From: Dyella terrae
GTDB taxonomy: Bacteria > Pseudomonadota > Gammaproteobacteria > Xanthomonadales > Rhodanobacteraceae
Assembly (NCBI RefSeq): GCF_004322705.1
Contig: NZ_SIZZ01000002.1
Coordinates: forward strand, 372,001-436,000
Length of the DNA stretch: 64,000 nt
Reading direction: 5' to 3'
The position numbers and the translations under genes were made by a program. Of the stretch, positions 17,223 through 25,573 are shown one piece after another. The notes under the pieces are model-generated. The model saw only the letters and a list, made by a program, of their open reading frames with translations. It was not told the DNA's origin and did no database searches. The stretch's first letter is position 1. Each line of letters starts with the position of its first letter.

Positions 17223-18490
17223 GGCAGGGTCTGATAAACGAGATCGTAGAAATTGCGGCTGATGCGCGGAAGGTCTTTCACGCCTTCGCGCGGGAGGTGT
17301 TGCAGCATCAGGATGGCCACGAGGTGTTCTTTCGGGTCGATGCTGTAGTACGTCGATGCGGCGCCGGTCCAGCCGTACTGGCCGTTGGAGCCAAGCTGTC
17401 CGCGTCGCGCCGCGTCGATCACCACGAGGCCGCCGATGCCGAAGCCTTCGGCCTGGCTGAATTGGGTGACCGGTGGGCTGAGCATGGTGAGGTGGTTCTG
17501 CAGCATCAGCTCTACCGTCTTGCGGCCGAGAAGTTGCTGGCCGTCGAGCGAGCCGCCGTTGAGCAGCATTTGTGCGAAGCGCGCGTAGTCGCCGGCGGTG
17601 GAATACAGGCCACCCGCACCGCTGTCGTAGCCATTGAGGCGCTCACCGGGGTGTTTCGCGCTGGCGGTGTCAGCGATCGCGAGGTGTCCGCGATCGTCCA
17701 TGGTGGTGAGATCGACGATGCGATCGCGCTGGGACGCCGGCACAGTGAAACCCGTGTCCTTCATCTGCAAAGGCGTGAAAATGCGCTCGCGCAGAAACGC
17801 GTCGAACGACTTGCCGGAGACCACTTCGACGACGCGCGCAAGCAGTTCGATCGACGCACCGTCGTAACCGAAGCGCGTATCGGGATCGGCGGCGAGCGCC
17901 ACGTGGCTCATGCGTTCGGCAAAGTCGCGCAAGTCGCGCGCACCGTGGGGGTCGACGCGCTCCATGCGCTTGACGGCTTCCTCATCGCCCTTCAGCCCGG
18001 CGGGGTAACCGGCCGTGTGGGTGATCAGCGCATGGAGAGTGATCGGCTTGCTGGCGGAGCGTAACGTGGGGTGCTCCGCGGTGCCGCCTGTCATCACTTG
18101 CGGCGCGTCGAAACCGGGCAGGTAGCGGGAGAGGGGATCTTCGAGCGTGATCTTCCCTTCTTCCACCAGCATCATCACCGCGACGGAAGCCACCGTCTTG
18201 GTCATGGAGTAGATGCGGAAAATGTCGTCCTTGCGCATCGGCTTGTGCCGGGCAAGGTCGCGGTAGCCATAGGCTCGCCAGTCGACGATGACGCCATCGC
18301 GCATGATCAGCGAGACGCCGCCCAGGTAACCGCGGGCATCGGTGGCATGCGAGAGATAGTCGTGCAGTCGATCAAGGCGGGTCGGCGCGAGTGCCGGCGT
18401 GCCGGGTTCGGCTTGTGCGGCGGCGGCCACGCCGGAGACGGTGGCTGCGGTGAAGATCATTCCGCACAGTCGCTTGCACACGCTGTTCAT
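17219..18490 (-). CDS. Secreted serine hydrolase, class C beta-lactamase-like fold
   Basis: A 423-residue protein with an N-terminal signal (about residues 1-27, ending AAAAQA). The SxxK motif is SMTK (Ser95-Lys98), followed by VASVAVMMLVEEGKITLEDPLS in family style. The second motif appears as YDGAS rather than YxN, which points to an esterase or peptidase of the penicillin-binding-protein family rather than a true beta-lactamase. Periplasmic de-esterification or peptide removal from the cluster's substrate is a reasonable inference. It follows the TonB receptor by 65 bp, a gap filled by a strong hairpin, and is coupled to the ribokinase gene by ATGA. Confidence 0.85.
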   Translation of the reverse strand: MNSVCKRLCGMIFTAATVSGVAAAAQAEPGTPALAPTRLDRLHDYLSHATDARGYLGGVSLIMRDGVIVDWRAYGYRDLARHKPMRKDDIFRIYSMTKTVASVAVMMLVEEGKITLEDPLSRYLPGFDAPQVMTGGTAEHPTLRSASKPITLHALITHTAGYPAGLKGDEEAVKRMERVDPHGARDLRDFAERMSHVALAADPDTRFGYDGASIELLARVVEVVSGKSFDAFLRERIFTPLQMKDTGFTVPASQRDRIVDLTTMDDRGHLAIADTASAKHPGERLNGYDSGAGGLYSTAGDYARFAQMLLNGGSLDGQQLLGRKTVELMLQNHLTMLSPPVTQFSQAEGFGIGGLVVIDAARRGQLGSNGQYGWTGAASTYYSIDPKEHLVAILMLQHLPREGVKDLPRISRNFYDLVYQTLP

Positions 18491-18504
18491 GCACTCTCCC
18501 GCAT

Positions 18505-18543
18505 CCGCGGCGGCATCCTTTGAGGGAGGAGGTGCCGCCGCGG
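18505..18543. other. Intercistronic GC-rich hairpin
   Basis: CCGCGGCGGCA (18505-18515) can pair with TGCCGCCGCGG (18533-18543), an 11-bp perfect stem with a 17-nt loop. It lies between the TonB-receptor stop and the serine-hydrolase start on the minus strand. No T tract follows on either strand, so it is not a standard terminator. A hairpin here could protect the receptor mRNA or reduce expression of the downstream enzymes. Confidence 0.5.
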
Positions 18544-18555
18544 TCTTTCAGGCTC

Positions 18556-20817
18556 TTAGAACGTGATCGTATAGGTCACGGAGGTTACGCGGCCACGACC
18601 GGACCAGTAGTTCTGATAACCGGCCAGCTGCGACCAGGTCAGGATGTACTGCTTGTCGAACAGGTTCTCCACACCCAGCGAGACCTTGCCGTTCTTGCCC
18701 AGGTCGTAGTTCACGCCCAGGTCCCACAGCGTGTAGCCGTGCGTCTGTTCGTCGTACGAGAACTTGGCACCGTCATACGGACGGGTGTCGGAACCGGAGA
18801 TGTGGCGACCCATCAGCGTGGTGAAGCCCAGCGTGGCATCGGCGTTCGCCAGGAAGTTCCAGGTCACCGAACCGGCCAGCTTGTCCGGGTTGATGTCCAG
18901 CACGCCCATCGGCTTCTTCAGATCGCCCGCGCCGTAGCGGCCGGCCGGATCGGCGGACCAGAAGGACGTGTCGCCCTTGATGTGCGAGTAGATGCCGGTG
19001 ATCTTCCAGGACGGCGTGATCTGCCAGTCGCCGGTCAGCTCGGTACCTTCGATGCGCACCGGGGCACGCGACACGATGAAGTCGTTGGTGTGCGGATCGA
19101 TCGCGAGCGAAGCACCGAACGGCGACTTGGAGATGTAGTGCGTCGCGCCGAACGAGGCGAAATCACCGCGCCAGTTGAAGCCGAATTCGTCGTTCTTGAA
19201 GATGATCGGCTGCAGGTCCTTGATGCGATCGACCGACTGGCCCGGCACGTTGATGTTGCGCAGCGGGATACCGATGTTCGGCAGCGTGAAGCCTTCACTG
19301 TACGAGGCGAACGCCGACCACTCGTCGGTGATGCGCCAGATACCGCCGATGTTCTTCAGGTTTTCCTTGTACTTCAGGCTGCCACCCTGCACAAACACGC
19401 GGTTGCGGTAGTACGTGGTGGTGTAGCTGTCGACGGTGAGTTTGTCGTCTTCGTGGCGGATACCGCCGCTCAGCGTCACCGGGCCGATGTCGTAGGACAG
19501 CTGCAGGTACGGCGCGGTGCTGTCGTACTTCATCGGCGGCACCCACAGGCGATCGGTGAGGGCCAGGCGCTGGTCGGCCTGATCCTTCACGAAGTCAACG
19601 CCCACGTGCAGCTCAAGACCGGTGACGAACAGGTCCGGACGCGTCCACGAGGTGCGGATACCCTTCTTCTTGGCGCGGATTTCCGACTGGTCCCACAGCG
19701 TGCCGAGCGGCGCGATCAGCGGGTCCTGCTTGTCGTCAGCCAGCTCCGGCAGGTAACGCATGGCCTGGTCGGCCTTGTAGATGTTGATATCCAGCGCGCC
19801 ACCGAGCAGATTCTTGTGCGAGTACTCGACGTTGTACTGCTCGAAGTCGTTGAACGCGTCCTTCGAACCGTAGACGTGACCCTTCTCCGAGGTGTTGGTG
19901 CGCGGCACGTCGCACGGCGGGTTGTCCGTCGGGCCACGGCAGCCGAGCACCTGGTAGTAGTCGCCCTTGCCGTCGATCTTGAAGTGGCTGTACGACGCCT
20001 GGATGCGCTGGTCGTTGTTCTCGCCGAAGTTGTAACCGGCCTTCAGGAAGATGTTGTCCGACAGCGAATCGGCCAGCGAGCCGGAGGTGTTCAGGCCGAT
20101 GCGGCGACCGTTGCCGTCATAGGTGACGCCGCGGTCGATGTGCGAGCCGGACAGCAGCAAGTCGTAGCTGTCCTGGCGGCGGGCAAAGGTAACGCCCGTC
20201 TTCCAGCCACCGCTGTCGCGCGGACCCTGCGTCTGGTAGCGCATGGTCACGGTGGTTTCGTTGCCCATCTTGGTGGGCACCTTGGAGATGTAGTTGATGA
20301 TGCCGCCGGCCGCGCCGATACCTTCGGAGGCGCTCGGGCCGTTGATCACTTCCACGCGACCAACGATACCCATGTCGGTGAACGTGCCGTTGCGCGTACC
20401 TTCGCGCAGCGGCGAACCCTGGGGCACGCCGTCGAACAAGCGCAGCGGAATACGGCCGCGCAGCGTTTCGCCGGTGTTGCTCATGGCCTGCGAGGATTCG
20501 GCGTAGCCGGGAACCGCGCGGGCGAGCACGGCGGTGGCGTCTTCGGTGACCAGCAGGGTGTGCTGGATTTCAGCCTTGCCCACCACGGTGATCGCGCCGG
20601 GGATTTCATCGACGGCCTTCGGCGTGCGCACGCCAGTCACGATGACCTGGTCGAGGTTGGTGGCCTTCTTTTCCTTCTTGGCCGCGTCGTCTTTCTTCGC
20701 GTCCGTGTTGGTGTCGCTGGCAGGCGCCGGGGCGGTGGCGTTCTGCGCGTGCGCGCTACTGCCGATGGCGGAGAGCAACAGGATGCTGCTGATCGCTGCG
20801 GTAAGTGGCTTGATCAT
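18556..20817 (-). CDS. TonB-dependent outer-membrane receptor (FecA-like)
   Basis: A 753-residue receptor with a signal peptide ending SSAHA. A likely TonB box follows (LDQVIVTGVR, about residues 55-64). The plug domain contains VEVINGPSASEGIGAAGGIINYISK, and a 22-strand-type barrel ends in aromatic Phe (TYTITF), as needed for outer-membrane assembly. Sequence style resembles the ferric-dicitrate/siderophore class, but its place in a glycoside and organic-acid cluster argues for import of the cluster's own substrate. It is the first gene after a 306-bp non-coding region carrying inverted repeats, so it probably has its own regulated promoter. Confidence 0.92.
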   Translation of the reverse strand: MIKPLTAAISSILLLSAIGSSAHAQNATAPAPASDTNTDAKKDDAAKKEKKATNLDQVIVTGVRTPKAVDEIPGAITVVGKAEIQHTLLVTEDATAVLARAVPGYAESSQAMSNTGETLRGRIPLRLFDGVPQGSPLREGTRNGTFTDMGIVGRVEVINGPSASEGIGAAGGIINYISKVPTKMGNETTVTMRYQTQGPRDSGGWKTGVTFARRQDSYDLLLSGSHIDRGVTYDGNGRRIGLNTSGSLADSLSDNIFLKAGYNFGENNDQRIQASYSHFKIDGKGDYYQVLGCRGPTDNPPCDVPRTNTSEKGHVYGSKDAFNDFEQYNVEYSHKNLLGGALDINIYKADQAMRYLPELADDKQDPLIAPLGTLWDQSEIRAKKKGIRTSWTRPDLFVTGLELHVGVDFVKDQADQRLALTDRLWVPPMKYDSTAPYLQLSYDIGPVTLSGGIRHEDDKLTVDSYTTTYYRNRVFVQGGSLKYKENLKNIGGIWRITDEWSAFASYSEGFTLPNIGIPLRNINVPGQSVDRIKDLQPIIFKNDEFGFNWRGDFASFGATHYISKSPFGASLAIDPHTNDFIVSRAPVRIEGTELTGDWQITPSWKITGIYSHIKGDTSFWSADPAGRYGAGDLKKPMGVLDINPDKLAGSVTWNFLANADATLGFTTLMGRHISGSDTRPYDGAKFSYDEQTHGYTLWDLGVNYDLGKNGKVSLGVENLFDKQYILTWSQLAGYQNYWSGRGRVTSVTYTITF

Positions 20818-21123
20818 CGAAGTGTCTCGTCAGTGTGCAGTTGGCTACGGGTGAGCCAGAAGCTCATCCGGTGCATCGCTGTGATGCGGTAGGGACGGTT
20901 TTGTGTTTCGTCGATACGTTGGTGACGCACTCCCCCTGCGTCCCGACGGCCCTGCTTCGTTATATGTGACGAGCCTATAACGCGATGCAGTCCGCATATA
21001 ACCGGCGCGGACTATGTTCAGAGCTTAGTTTTTGTTGTTTACGAAAGAAGAAAATGTGTGCGGCGATGCAGCAAAATTCACGTGCGCCGCACGGGCGGTG
21101 CGCTTGGGCACGCGGATGGATGG
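20818..21123. promoter_or_regulatory. Promoter region of the TonB receptor with operator-like inverted repeats
   Basis: This 306-bp gap contains no gene. CGTTATA (20958-20964) and TATAACG (20976-20982) form a perfect inverted repeat with an 11-nt spacer. GTTATATG (20959-20966) also has a perfect partner CATATAAC at 20995-21002. Three related half-sites within 45 bp look like an array for a dimeric regulator. The LysR product encoded just upstream and the LacI product at 25574 are both candidates. An AT-rich stretch at about 21025-21055 adjoins the array. No match to a consensus -35/-10 pair was convincing. Confidence 0.5.
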
Positions 21124-22008
21124 TTACGTGCGTGCCGTCGCCTGCATCGCCTTCTTCGCTTCCTGCAGCAGCACGGTGACAAGACGCACGCGTACGCTGG
21201 AGCGCGACCACACGATGCCGATGCGTCGCGGTACCGCAGCATGCGGCAACGGGATGCGTACCAGTTGCAGACCTTCGGGCCAGGGCTGTGCCCAGTCGGG
21301 CACCAGCGACACGCCCAGTCCACGATCGACCATCACCGCGATCGCGTTCAGCGCGTTCAGCTCGAAGCGTTCGCGCGTCACGATGCCGTGCGTGCGCAGA
21401 TAGTCGTCCGCCGCGCGGCCGCCCCATTGATTGCGGTCGTAGCGGATCAGCGGCTCGGAAGCGAGCAGTTCGTGCGGATCGCGACCGGCCATGCTGGCGG
21501 GTGCAAGCACGACCAGCGGTTCTTCGCGCAGCAACTGCCATTCGCAGGTCTTGGGCAGCGGGAAGGGCGCCTGCAGCACGACGGCCGCGTCGAGATCACC
21601 ATCTTCGACCGCGCGGTACAGATCCACCGAGAAGCCCGGCTTGATGAACACGTTGATCTGCGGGAATGCCTCGACCATGCGCGCGAGGATGTCCGGCAGC
21701 ATGCCGGCGAGCGCGGTTTGACACGCGCCCAGTCGCAATTCGCCGGAGACGCCGCTCTCGTTGGCGATGCTGCGCAGGTTGGCCACCTGGCGCAGCAGGT
21801 CGCGTGTGTTCTGCAAGATGCGCGAGCCTTCCTCGGTCACGCTCACCGTGCGCCCGACGCGGGCGATCAGGGTGGCGCCGATTTCGCGCTCCAGCGTGCG
21901 GATCTGCTGGGCGACCGCCGCCGGTGTGATGTTCAGCACCCGCGCCGCTGCGGCCATGGAGCCCTGGTCGACGGTGGTGATGAAGGTATGGAGAAACTGG
22001 GTTTCCAC
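21124..22008 (-). CDS. LysR-family transcriptional regulator
   Basis: A 294-residue LysR protein starting at GTG 22008 with a GAGG ribosome site upstream. Residues about 1-60 form the winged helix-turn-helix (FLHTFITTVDQGSMAAAARVLNITPAAVAQQIRTLE in segments), followed by a coiled linker and a periplasmic-binding-like effector domain (GELRLGACQTALAGMLPDIL; VDRGLGVSLVPDW). It lies in the same direction between the symporter and receptor genes and most likely controls this catabolic cluster in response to its substrate or an intermediate. The palindromes at 20958-21002 are a possible target; the co-inducer is unknown. Confidence 0.9.
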   Translation of the reverse strand: METQFLHTFITTVDQGSMAAAARVLNITPAAVAQQIRTLEREIGATLIARVGRTVSVTEEGSRILQNTRDLLRQVANLRSIANESGVSGELRLGACQTALAGMLPDILARMVEAFPQINVFIKPGFSVDLYRAVEDGDLDAAVVLQAPFPLPKTCEWQLLREEPLVVLAPASMAGRDPHELLASEPLIRYDRNQWGGRAADDYLRTHGIVTRERFELNALNAIAVMVDRGLGVSLVPDWAQPWPEGLQLVRIPLPHAAVPRRIGIVWSRSSVRVRLVTVLLQEAKKAMQATART

Positions 22009-22104
22009 GGGTACGACACCTCTTCAGAGCCCCTCAGCTCTGGCGGGCAGGCTACAGGAGCCGCCCGCCGGTGTCGCCATGGACTTTCGGCCCATGGCGC
22101 GCGT

Positions 22105-24492
22105 TTATTCCACGTCGCGGTAGATCGTCAGGCCCTTCAGCGAGCGCGTCGGAGCCGGGAAAAACAGGCTTGCCACGTAGCCGATGACGATGCACAGCAT
22201 GATCGAGATGGCGAGATAGAAGTACGGATGCACCAGCTTGAAGCTCCACGCCACCAGCGTCAGGGCGATGCTCGCGGCGATGCCGATGGCCACGCCCTGC
22301 GCATTCGCGCGGCGCGTGAACATGCCCAGCGTGTAGGCGCCGGCGAAACCACCGCCGAGCAGGCCGGCCAGCTCGATCGACACGTCAAACAGCGAGTGCA
22401 CGTCGAAGCGCGACAGCAGCAGTGCCGAGCCGATGCCGATCAGGCCGACGATGACGGTCATGATTTCGGCGAAGAACACGCTCTTCTTCTGCGTGGTGCC
22501 TTCGGTGAGGCGATCGTAGAAGTCCACGGAAATCAGCGTCGCCACGCTGTTCATGATGCCCGACAGCGTAGCCATCGCCGCGGCAAAGATGCCGGCGATG
22601 ATCAGGCCGGTCACGCCCATGGGGAGTTCGGCGGCGATGAACAGCGGGAACGTGGCATCGATGGGCAGCAGCGGATTCATGCGTTCCGGATGCGCCTTGT
22701 AGAACACGAACAGCGCCGTGCCGATCATGTAGAACACGAAGCCGCCGGGAATCATGATCGCGGCAAAGGCCCAGATCGAACGGCCGGCTTCCTTGTCGGA
22801 CTTGGTCGACAGCGTGCGCTGCATCAGCACCTGGTCTTTGGGGAAGGTCAGCACGACGTCGAACAGCACCAGGAAGATGAAGCCCCAGACGGTGGCCTTG
22901 GTCATGTCGAAGCTGAAATCGAGCAGCTTCATCTTGTTCTCGGCCATGGCGGTATGCATGAACTCGCCGACGCCGCCGTGCAGGCTCCACACGATGAAAC
23001 CGATGGCGAAGATCGCGCCGCCCATCTTCACGATGACCTGCACGAAGTCCGTCCAGATCACCGCCTTCATGCCGCCCATCGCGGTGTAGATGATGGTGAA
23101 ACCGCCCATCAGGATCACGCTCCAGGTGACGCTGATGCCCGTGATGGTGGCAATCGCCAGCGCCGGCAGGAACAGGATCACGCTCATGCGGCTGCCGATC
23201 TGGGTGACGATGCACAGCGCGCTGGCCAGCATGCGGATGGCCGGGTGGAAGCGCGTTTCCAGGTACGAGAACACCGACATCAGGTCCAGGCGACGCAGCA
23301 GCGGCACGATCCACACCGCGACAAACATCAGGCCGAAGACGGCGATGAGGTTGTTGGTGAGGTACTGCCAGTTGCTTTCGAAGGCCTTGGCCGGGATGGC
23401 GATGAAGCTGATCGAGCTGGTGTTGGCGGCATAGAGACTCACGCCTGCGGCCCAGAACGGAATGCTGCGACCGCCGACGAAGAAGCTCGACGTCGAATTG
23501 CGCTTCTCGCGCAGATAGAAATAGAGGCCGATGCCGATCATCGCGGCGAGATAGACCACGATGACGATCCAGTCGAGCCAGCGCAACAGCAGCTTGCTGG
23601 ACTGGATCTGCGCGGACGTCATGGCAAACGACGTGCCGTCGCTGGCTGGCGACGCCCAGAGCATGCCGTCCTGCCAGCCGGTGGCGGCAACGACATGGTT
23701 GGCGCTGGCGCCGGGGAGCGGGGCCCAGGAGCCGGTGATGGTCTGGAACGTCGCGGGGCCGGCCGTGTCGCCTTTGCCGAGCAGATAAAGGATGTGCGCC
23801 TGGCCAACGGCGCGCGCGGTCGACGGCAGCACGTCGCCGGGCACGTCGCTGCGCTTCTTCCAGCCGCCGTCGGCGGACCAGCGCCACAGCGCTTCAGTGC
23901 CGTGATCGCTGGGCGTCGTGACAAAGATGCCGCCGGTCTGCACGGCCAGGGAGGTGGCTTCCCCGGAGGCGGGCCAGGCACCGCGGTCCACCCATGTGGG
24001 CTTCTCGTCGCCGGGCGAGATCTGGAAAACGTGGTGACCATCGGCAGCGGAGCCGGCAACGACGACCGACGTATCGTTGGCGGTGGCCTGGGCGTGGCTC
24101 AGCGATTGCGGCAGCGGCGGCAGACCCTCCAGCGCGATGGCTTTGGCGTCGGTGCGCAGTCGTGCGACGCCCTGTACTTCTTTGGCGTCACCGAGCAAGG
24201 CATAGGCGCGCGGGCCCGCACTGAATGCGGCCGCGATGCGGGCGTCTTGCGGGAGATCCAGCGACTTCCACTGGTTGCCGTCGAGCTGGCGGGCGCCGAC
24301 GTCGGTCAGGGCCAGCGGCTTGCCGTCCGCGACCAGCAAGGCATCCAGGCGCGTCGCCTGGAGCGCGGGCAGGGTGGAGGCGCGCATCGGCGTGAGCGTG
24401 TCCGCCGAAGCGGGCCAGGCAACCAGCAGCGCCAGGGCGCCTACCGCCATCCAGGCCAGCTGATGCGCAAATCGGCGACCCGCGCCCCGCAT
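22105..24492 (-). CDS. Beta-propeller-like domain fused to sodium:solute symporter (SSS family)
   Basis: ATG 24492 is preferred for its signal-peptide-like start (MRGAGRRFAHQLAW...WPASA); a GTG at 24525 overlapping the previous stop is the alternative. Residues about 31-300 are a soluble periplasmic region with repeated kelch-like blades (LPPLPQSLSHAQATAN, DVPGDVLPSTARAVG, WAPLPGASANHVVAATG), like mutarotase-type NanM domains. A 13-14 TM sodium symporter follows (FFVGGRSIPFWAAGVSLYAANTSS in pieces, ISFIAIPAKAF, GGMKAVIWTDFVQ). Such NanM/SSS fusions are known for sialic-acid and related sugar uptake. Here the fusion probably captures or epimerises the substrate and imports it with sodium. It follows the CitE-like gene directly. 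Confidence 0.85.
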   Translation of the reverse strand: MRGAGRRFAHQLAWMAVGALALLVAWPASADTLTPMRASTLPALQATRLDALLVADGKPLALTDVGARQLDGNQWKSLDLPQDARIAAAFSAGPRAYALLGDAKEVQGVARLRTDAKAIALEGLPPLPQSLSHAQATANDTSVVVAGSAADGHHVFQISPGDEKPTWVDRGAWPASGEATSLAVQTGGIFVTTPSDHGTEALWRWSADGGWKKRSDVPGDVLPSTARAVGQAHILYLLGKGDTAGPATFQTITGSWAPLPGASANHVVAATGWQDGMLWASPASDGTSFAMTSAQIQSSKLLLRWLDWIVIVVYLAAMIGIGLYFYLREKRNSTSSFFVGGRSIPFWAAGVSLYAANTSSISFIAIPAKAFESNWQYLTNNLIAVFGLMFVAVWIVPLLRRLDLMSVFSYLETRFHPAIRMLASALCIVTQIGSRMSVILFLPALAIATITGISVTWSVILMGGFTIIYTAMGGMKAVIWTDFVQVIVKMGGAIFAIGFIVWSLHGGVGEFMHTAMAENKMKLLDFSFDMTKATVWGFIFLVLFDVVLTFPKDQVLMQRTLSTKSDKEAGRSIWAFAAIMIPGGFVFYMIGTALFVFYKAHPERMNPLLPIDATFPLFIAAELPMGVTGLIIAGIFAAAMATLSGIMNSVATLISVDFYDRLTEGTTQKKSVFFAEIMTVIVGLIGIGSALLLSRFDVHSLFDVSIELAGLLGGGFAGAYTLGMFTRRANAQGVAIGIAASIALTLVAWSFKLVHPYFYLAISIMLCIVIGYVASLFFPAPTRSLKGLTIYRDVE

Positions 24493-24521
24493 GACCCTTA
24501 CATCCCCCTGCATACCCATCA

Positions 24522-25370
24522 TCACTCCACTGTGGCGAGGATCGCCTGCGCTCGCTTCAGAAACGGCAGATCGATCATTTTGCCATCGACGACAAACGCG
24601 CCGCGGCCAGCATTTTCGGCACGACGCGCCGCGGCGACGATGCGGCGCGCGTGCTCGATTTCGGACTCGGTCGGCGCGAAGGCTTCATTCGCCAGCGCCA
24701 CCTGGCGCGGATGAATGCAGCTCTTGCCGACAAAGCCCAGGCGACGCGACATCTGCGCCTCGGCGCGGAAACCGTCGACGTCCTCGAGGTTGGCGAAGGC
24801 ACCGTCCACGGCAAAGACCCCCGCCTGCGCCGCTGCCATCTTCACCGCGAACATCGCTGCGTGCACGTTGCTTACGTCATGGCGTTCGATGCCATGCGGT
24901 TCGAACAGGTCGGCCAGGCCCAGCTGCAGGCCGGCAACGCGCGGGTGCGCGGCAGCGATCGACGAGGCATAGGCGAGCGAGCGCGGCGTTTCGATATTCA
25001 CCAGCAGGCGGATCGGTTCGCTGACGCCATTGGCGGCTTCAGCGCGCTCCAGCGCGTCGATCGCATCGAGCAGGGCGGCGACGGATTCGATCTTCGGCAG
25101 GTTGAGCAGCGCGAGGCCGGGACGGGCCACGGCATGCAGGTCCGCCTCGAAATGCGTGGTGTCCGGGGCGTTGACGCGCACGATGATGAGCTTCGCGGCA
25201 TCACGCACGGCCGCCGACGCAACGAACTCGCCCACGCTTTCGCGCGCTTGTTGCTTGAGTTCGGGCAGCACCGAATCCTCGAGATCCAGCGACAGCGCGT
25301 CGGCGTGACCGGCCAGCGCCTTGTTGAACAGCTCGGGCCTTGCACCGGGAACGAAAAGCTTGCTGCGCAT
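24522..25370 (-). CDS. HpcH/HpaI-aldolase family lyase, CitE-like
   Basis: A 282-residue protein; ATG 25370 gives the family's normal start (MRSKLFVPGARPELF). Family motifs are DALSLDLEDSV, INVRVNAPDT-like VRVNAP, NLPKIES, LVNIETPRSL with the metal-binding Glu, LGLADL with the metal-binding Asp, and GKSCIHPRQV. CitE-like proteins act as magnesium-dependent lyases or thioesterases on malyl-CoA, citramalyl-CoA or similar beta-hydroxyacyl-CoA. No CitD or CitF neighbours are present, so this is not citrate lyase itself. With the CoA-transferase at 10981-12168 it could cleave an activated hydroxy acid released from the transported substrate. Confidence 0.87.
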   Translation of the reverse strand: MRSKLFVPGARPELFNKALAGHADALSLDLEDSVLPELKQQARESVGEFVASAAVRDAAKLIIVRVNAPDTTHFEADLHAVARPGLALLNLPKIESVAALLDAIDALERAEAANGVSEPIRLLVNIETPRSLAYASSIAAAHPRVAGLQLGLADLFEPHGIERHDVSNVHAAMFAVKMAAAQAGVFAVDGAFANLEDVDGFRAEAQMSRRLGFVGKSCIHPRQVALANEAFAPTESEIEHARRIVAAARRAENAGRGAFVVDGKMIDLPFLKRAQAILATVE

Positions 25371-25456
25371 GTGGTTGCCCGCGGTCCTGCCCCTATGGAA
25401 GTCGGGCGAGTGTGCGTGATGGGTGCGGGTGGATCGAGCGATACCGGCATGTTCAA

Positions 25457-25475
25457 TCGATAGTTTTTGTATCGA
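25457..25475. promoter_or_regulatory. Short inverted repeat upstream of the CitE-like gene
   Basis: TCGATA (25457-25462) and TATCGA (25470-25475) form a perfect 6-bp inverted repeat around a GTTTTTG spacer, about 85 bp upstream of the CitE-like start and 100 bp downstream of the LacI gene. It may be an operator for the cluster. It could also be a chance palindrome in an AT-rich patch. Confidence 0.25.
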
Positions 25476-25573
25476 CTGTGCGCGCGAACCATGTTGCGCT
25501 GCGGCGACGTCAGCGGGGAAATGCGCCATGGAACGGAGCACGCCAGTGTTGCGGGTGCAGCGGCGGCCACGTC

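Noticed and set aside
17219..18490. True antibiotic-resistance class C beta-lactamase
   Set aside because: The second active-site motif is YDGAS rather than YxN and the gene sits in a catabolic operon.
18520..20892. Plus-strand open frame opposite the FecA-like receptor
   Set aside because: Val/Arg-rich mirror of a receptor gene; the minus-strand frame has signal peptide, plug and barrel end.
21058..24714. Very long plus-strand open frame (about 1200 codons) opposite the LysR and symporter genes
   Set aside because: His/Arg/Gly-rich low-complexity translation with no domain, caused by GC-rich codon use of the real minus-strand genes, which have clear family motifs.
24522..25370. Citrate lyase beta subunit in the strict sense
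   Set aside because: No citD, citF or citC neighbours; the stand-alone CitE-like lyase reading fits better.
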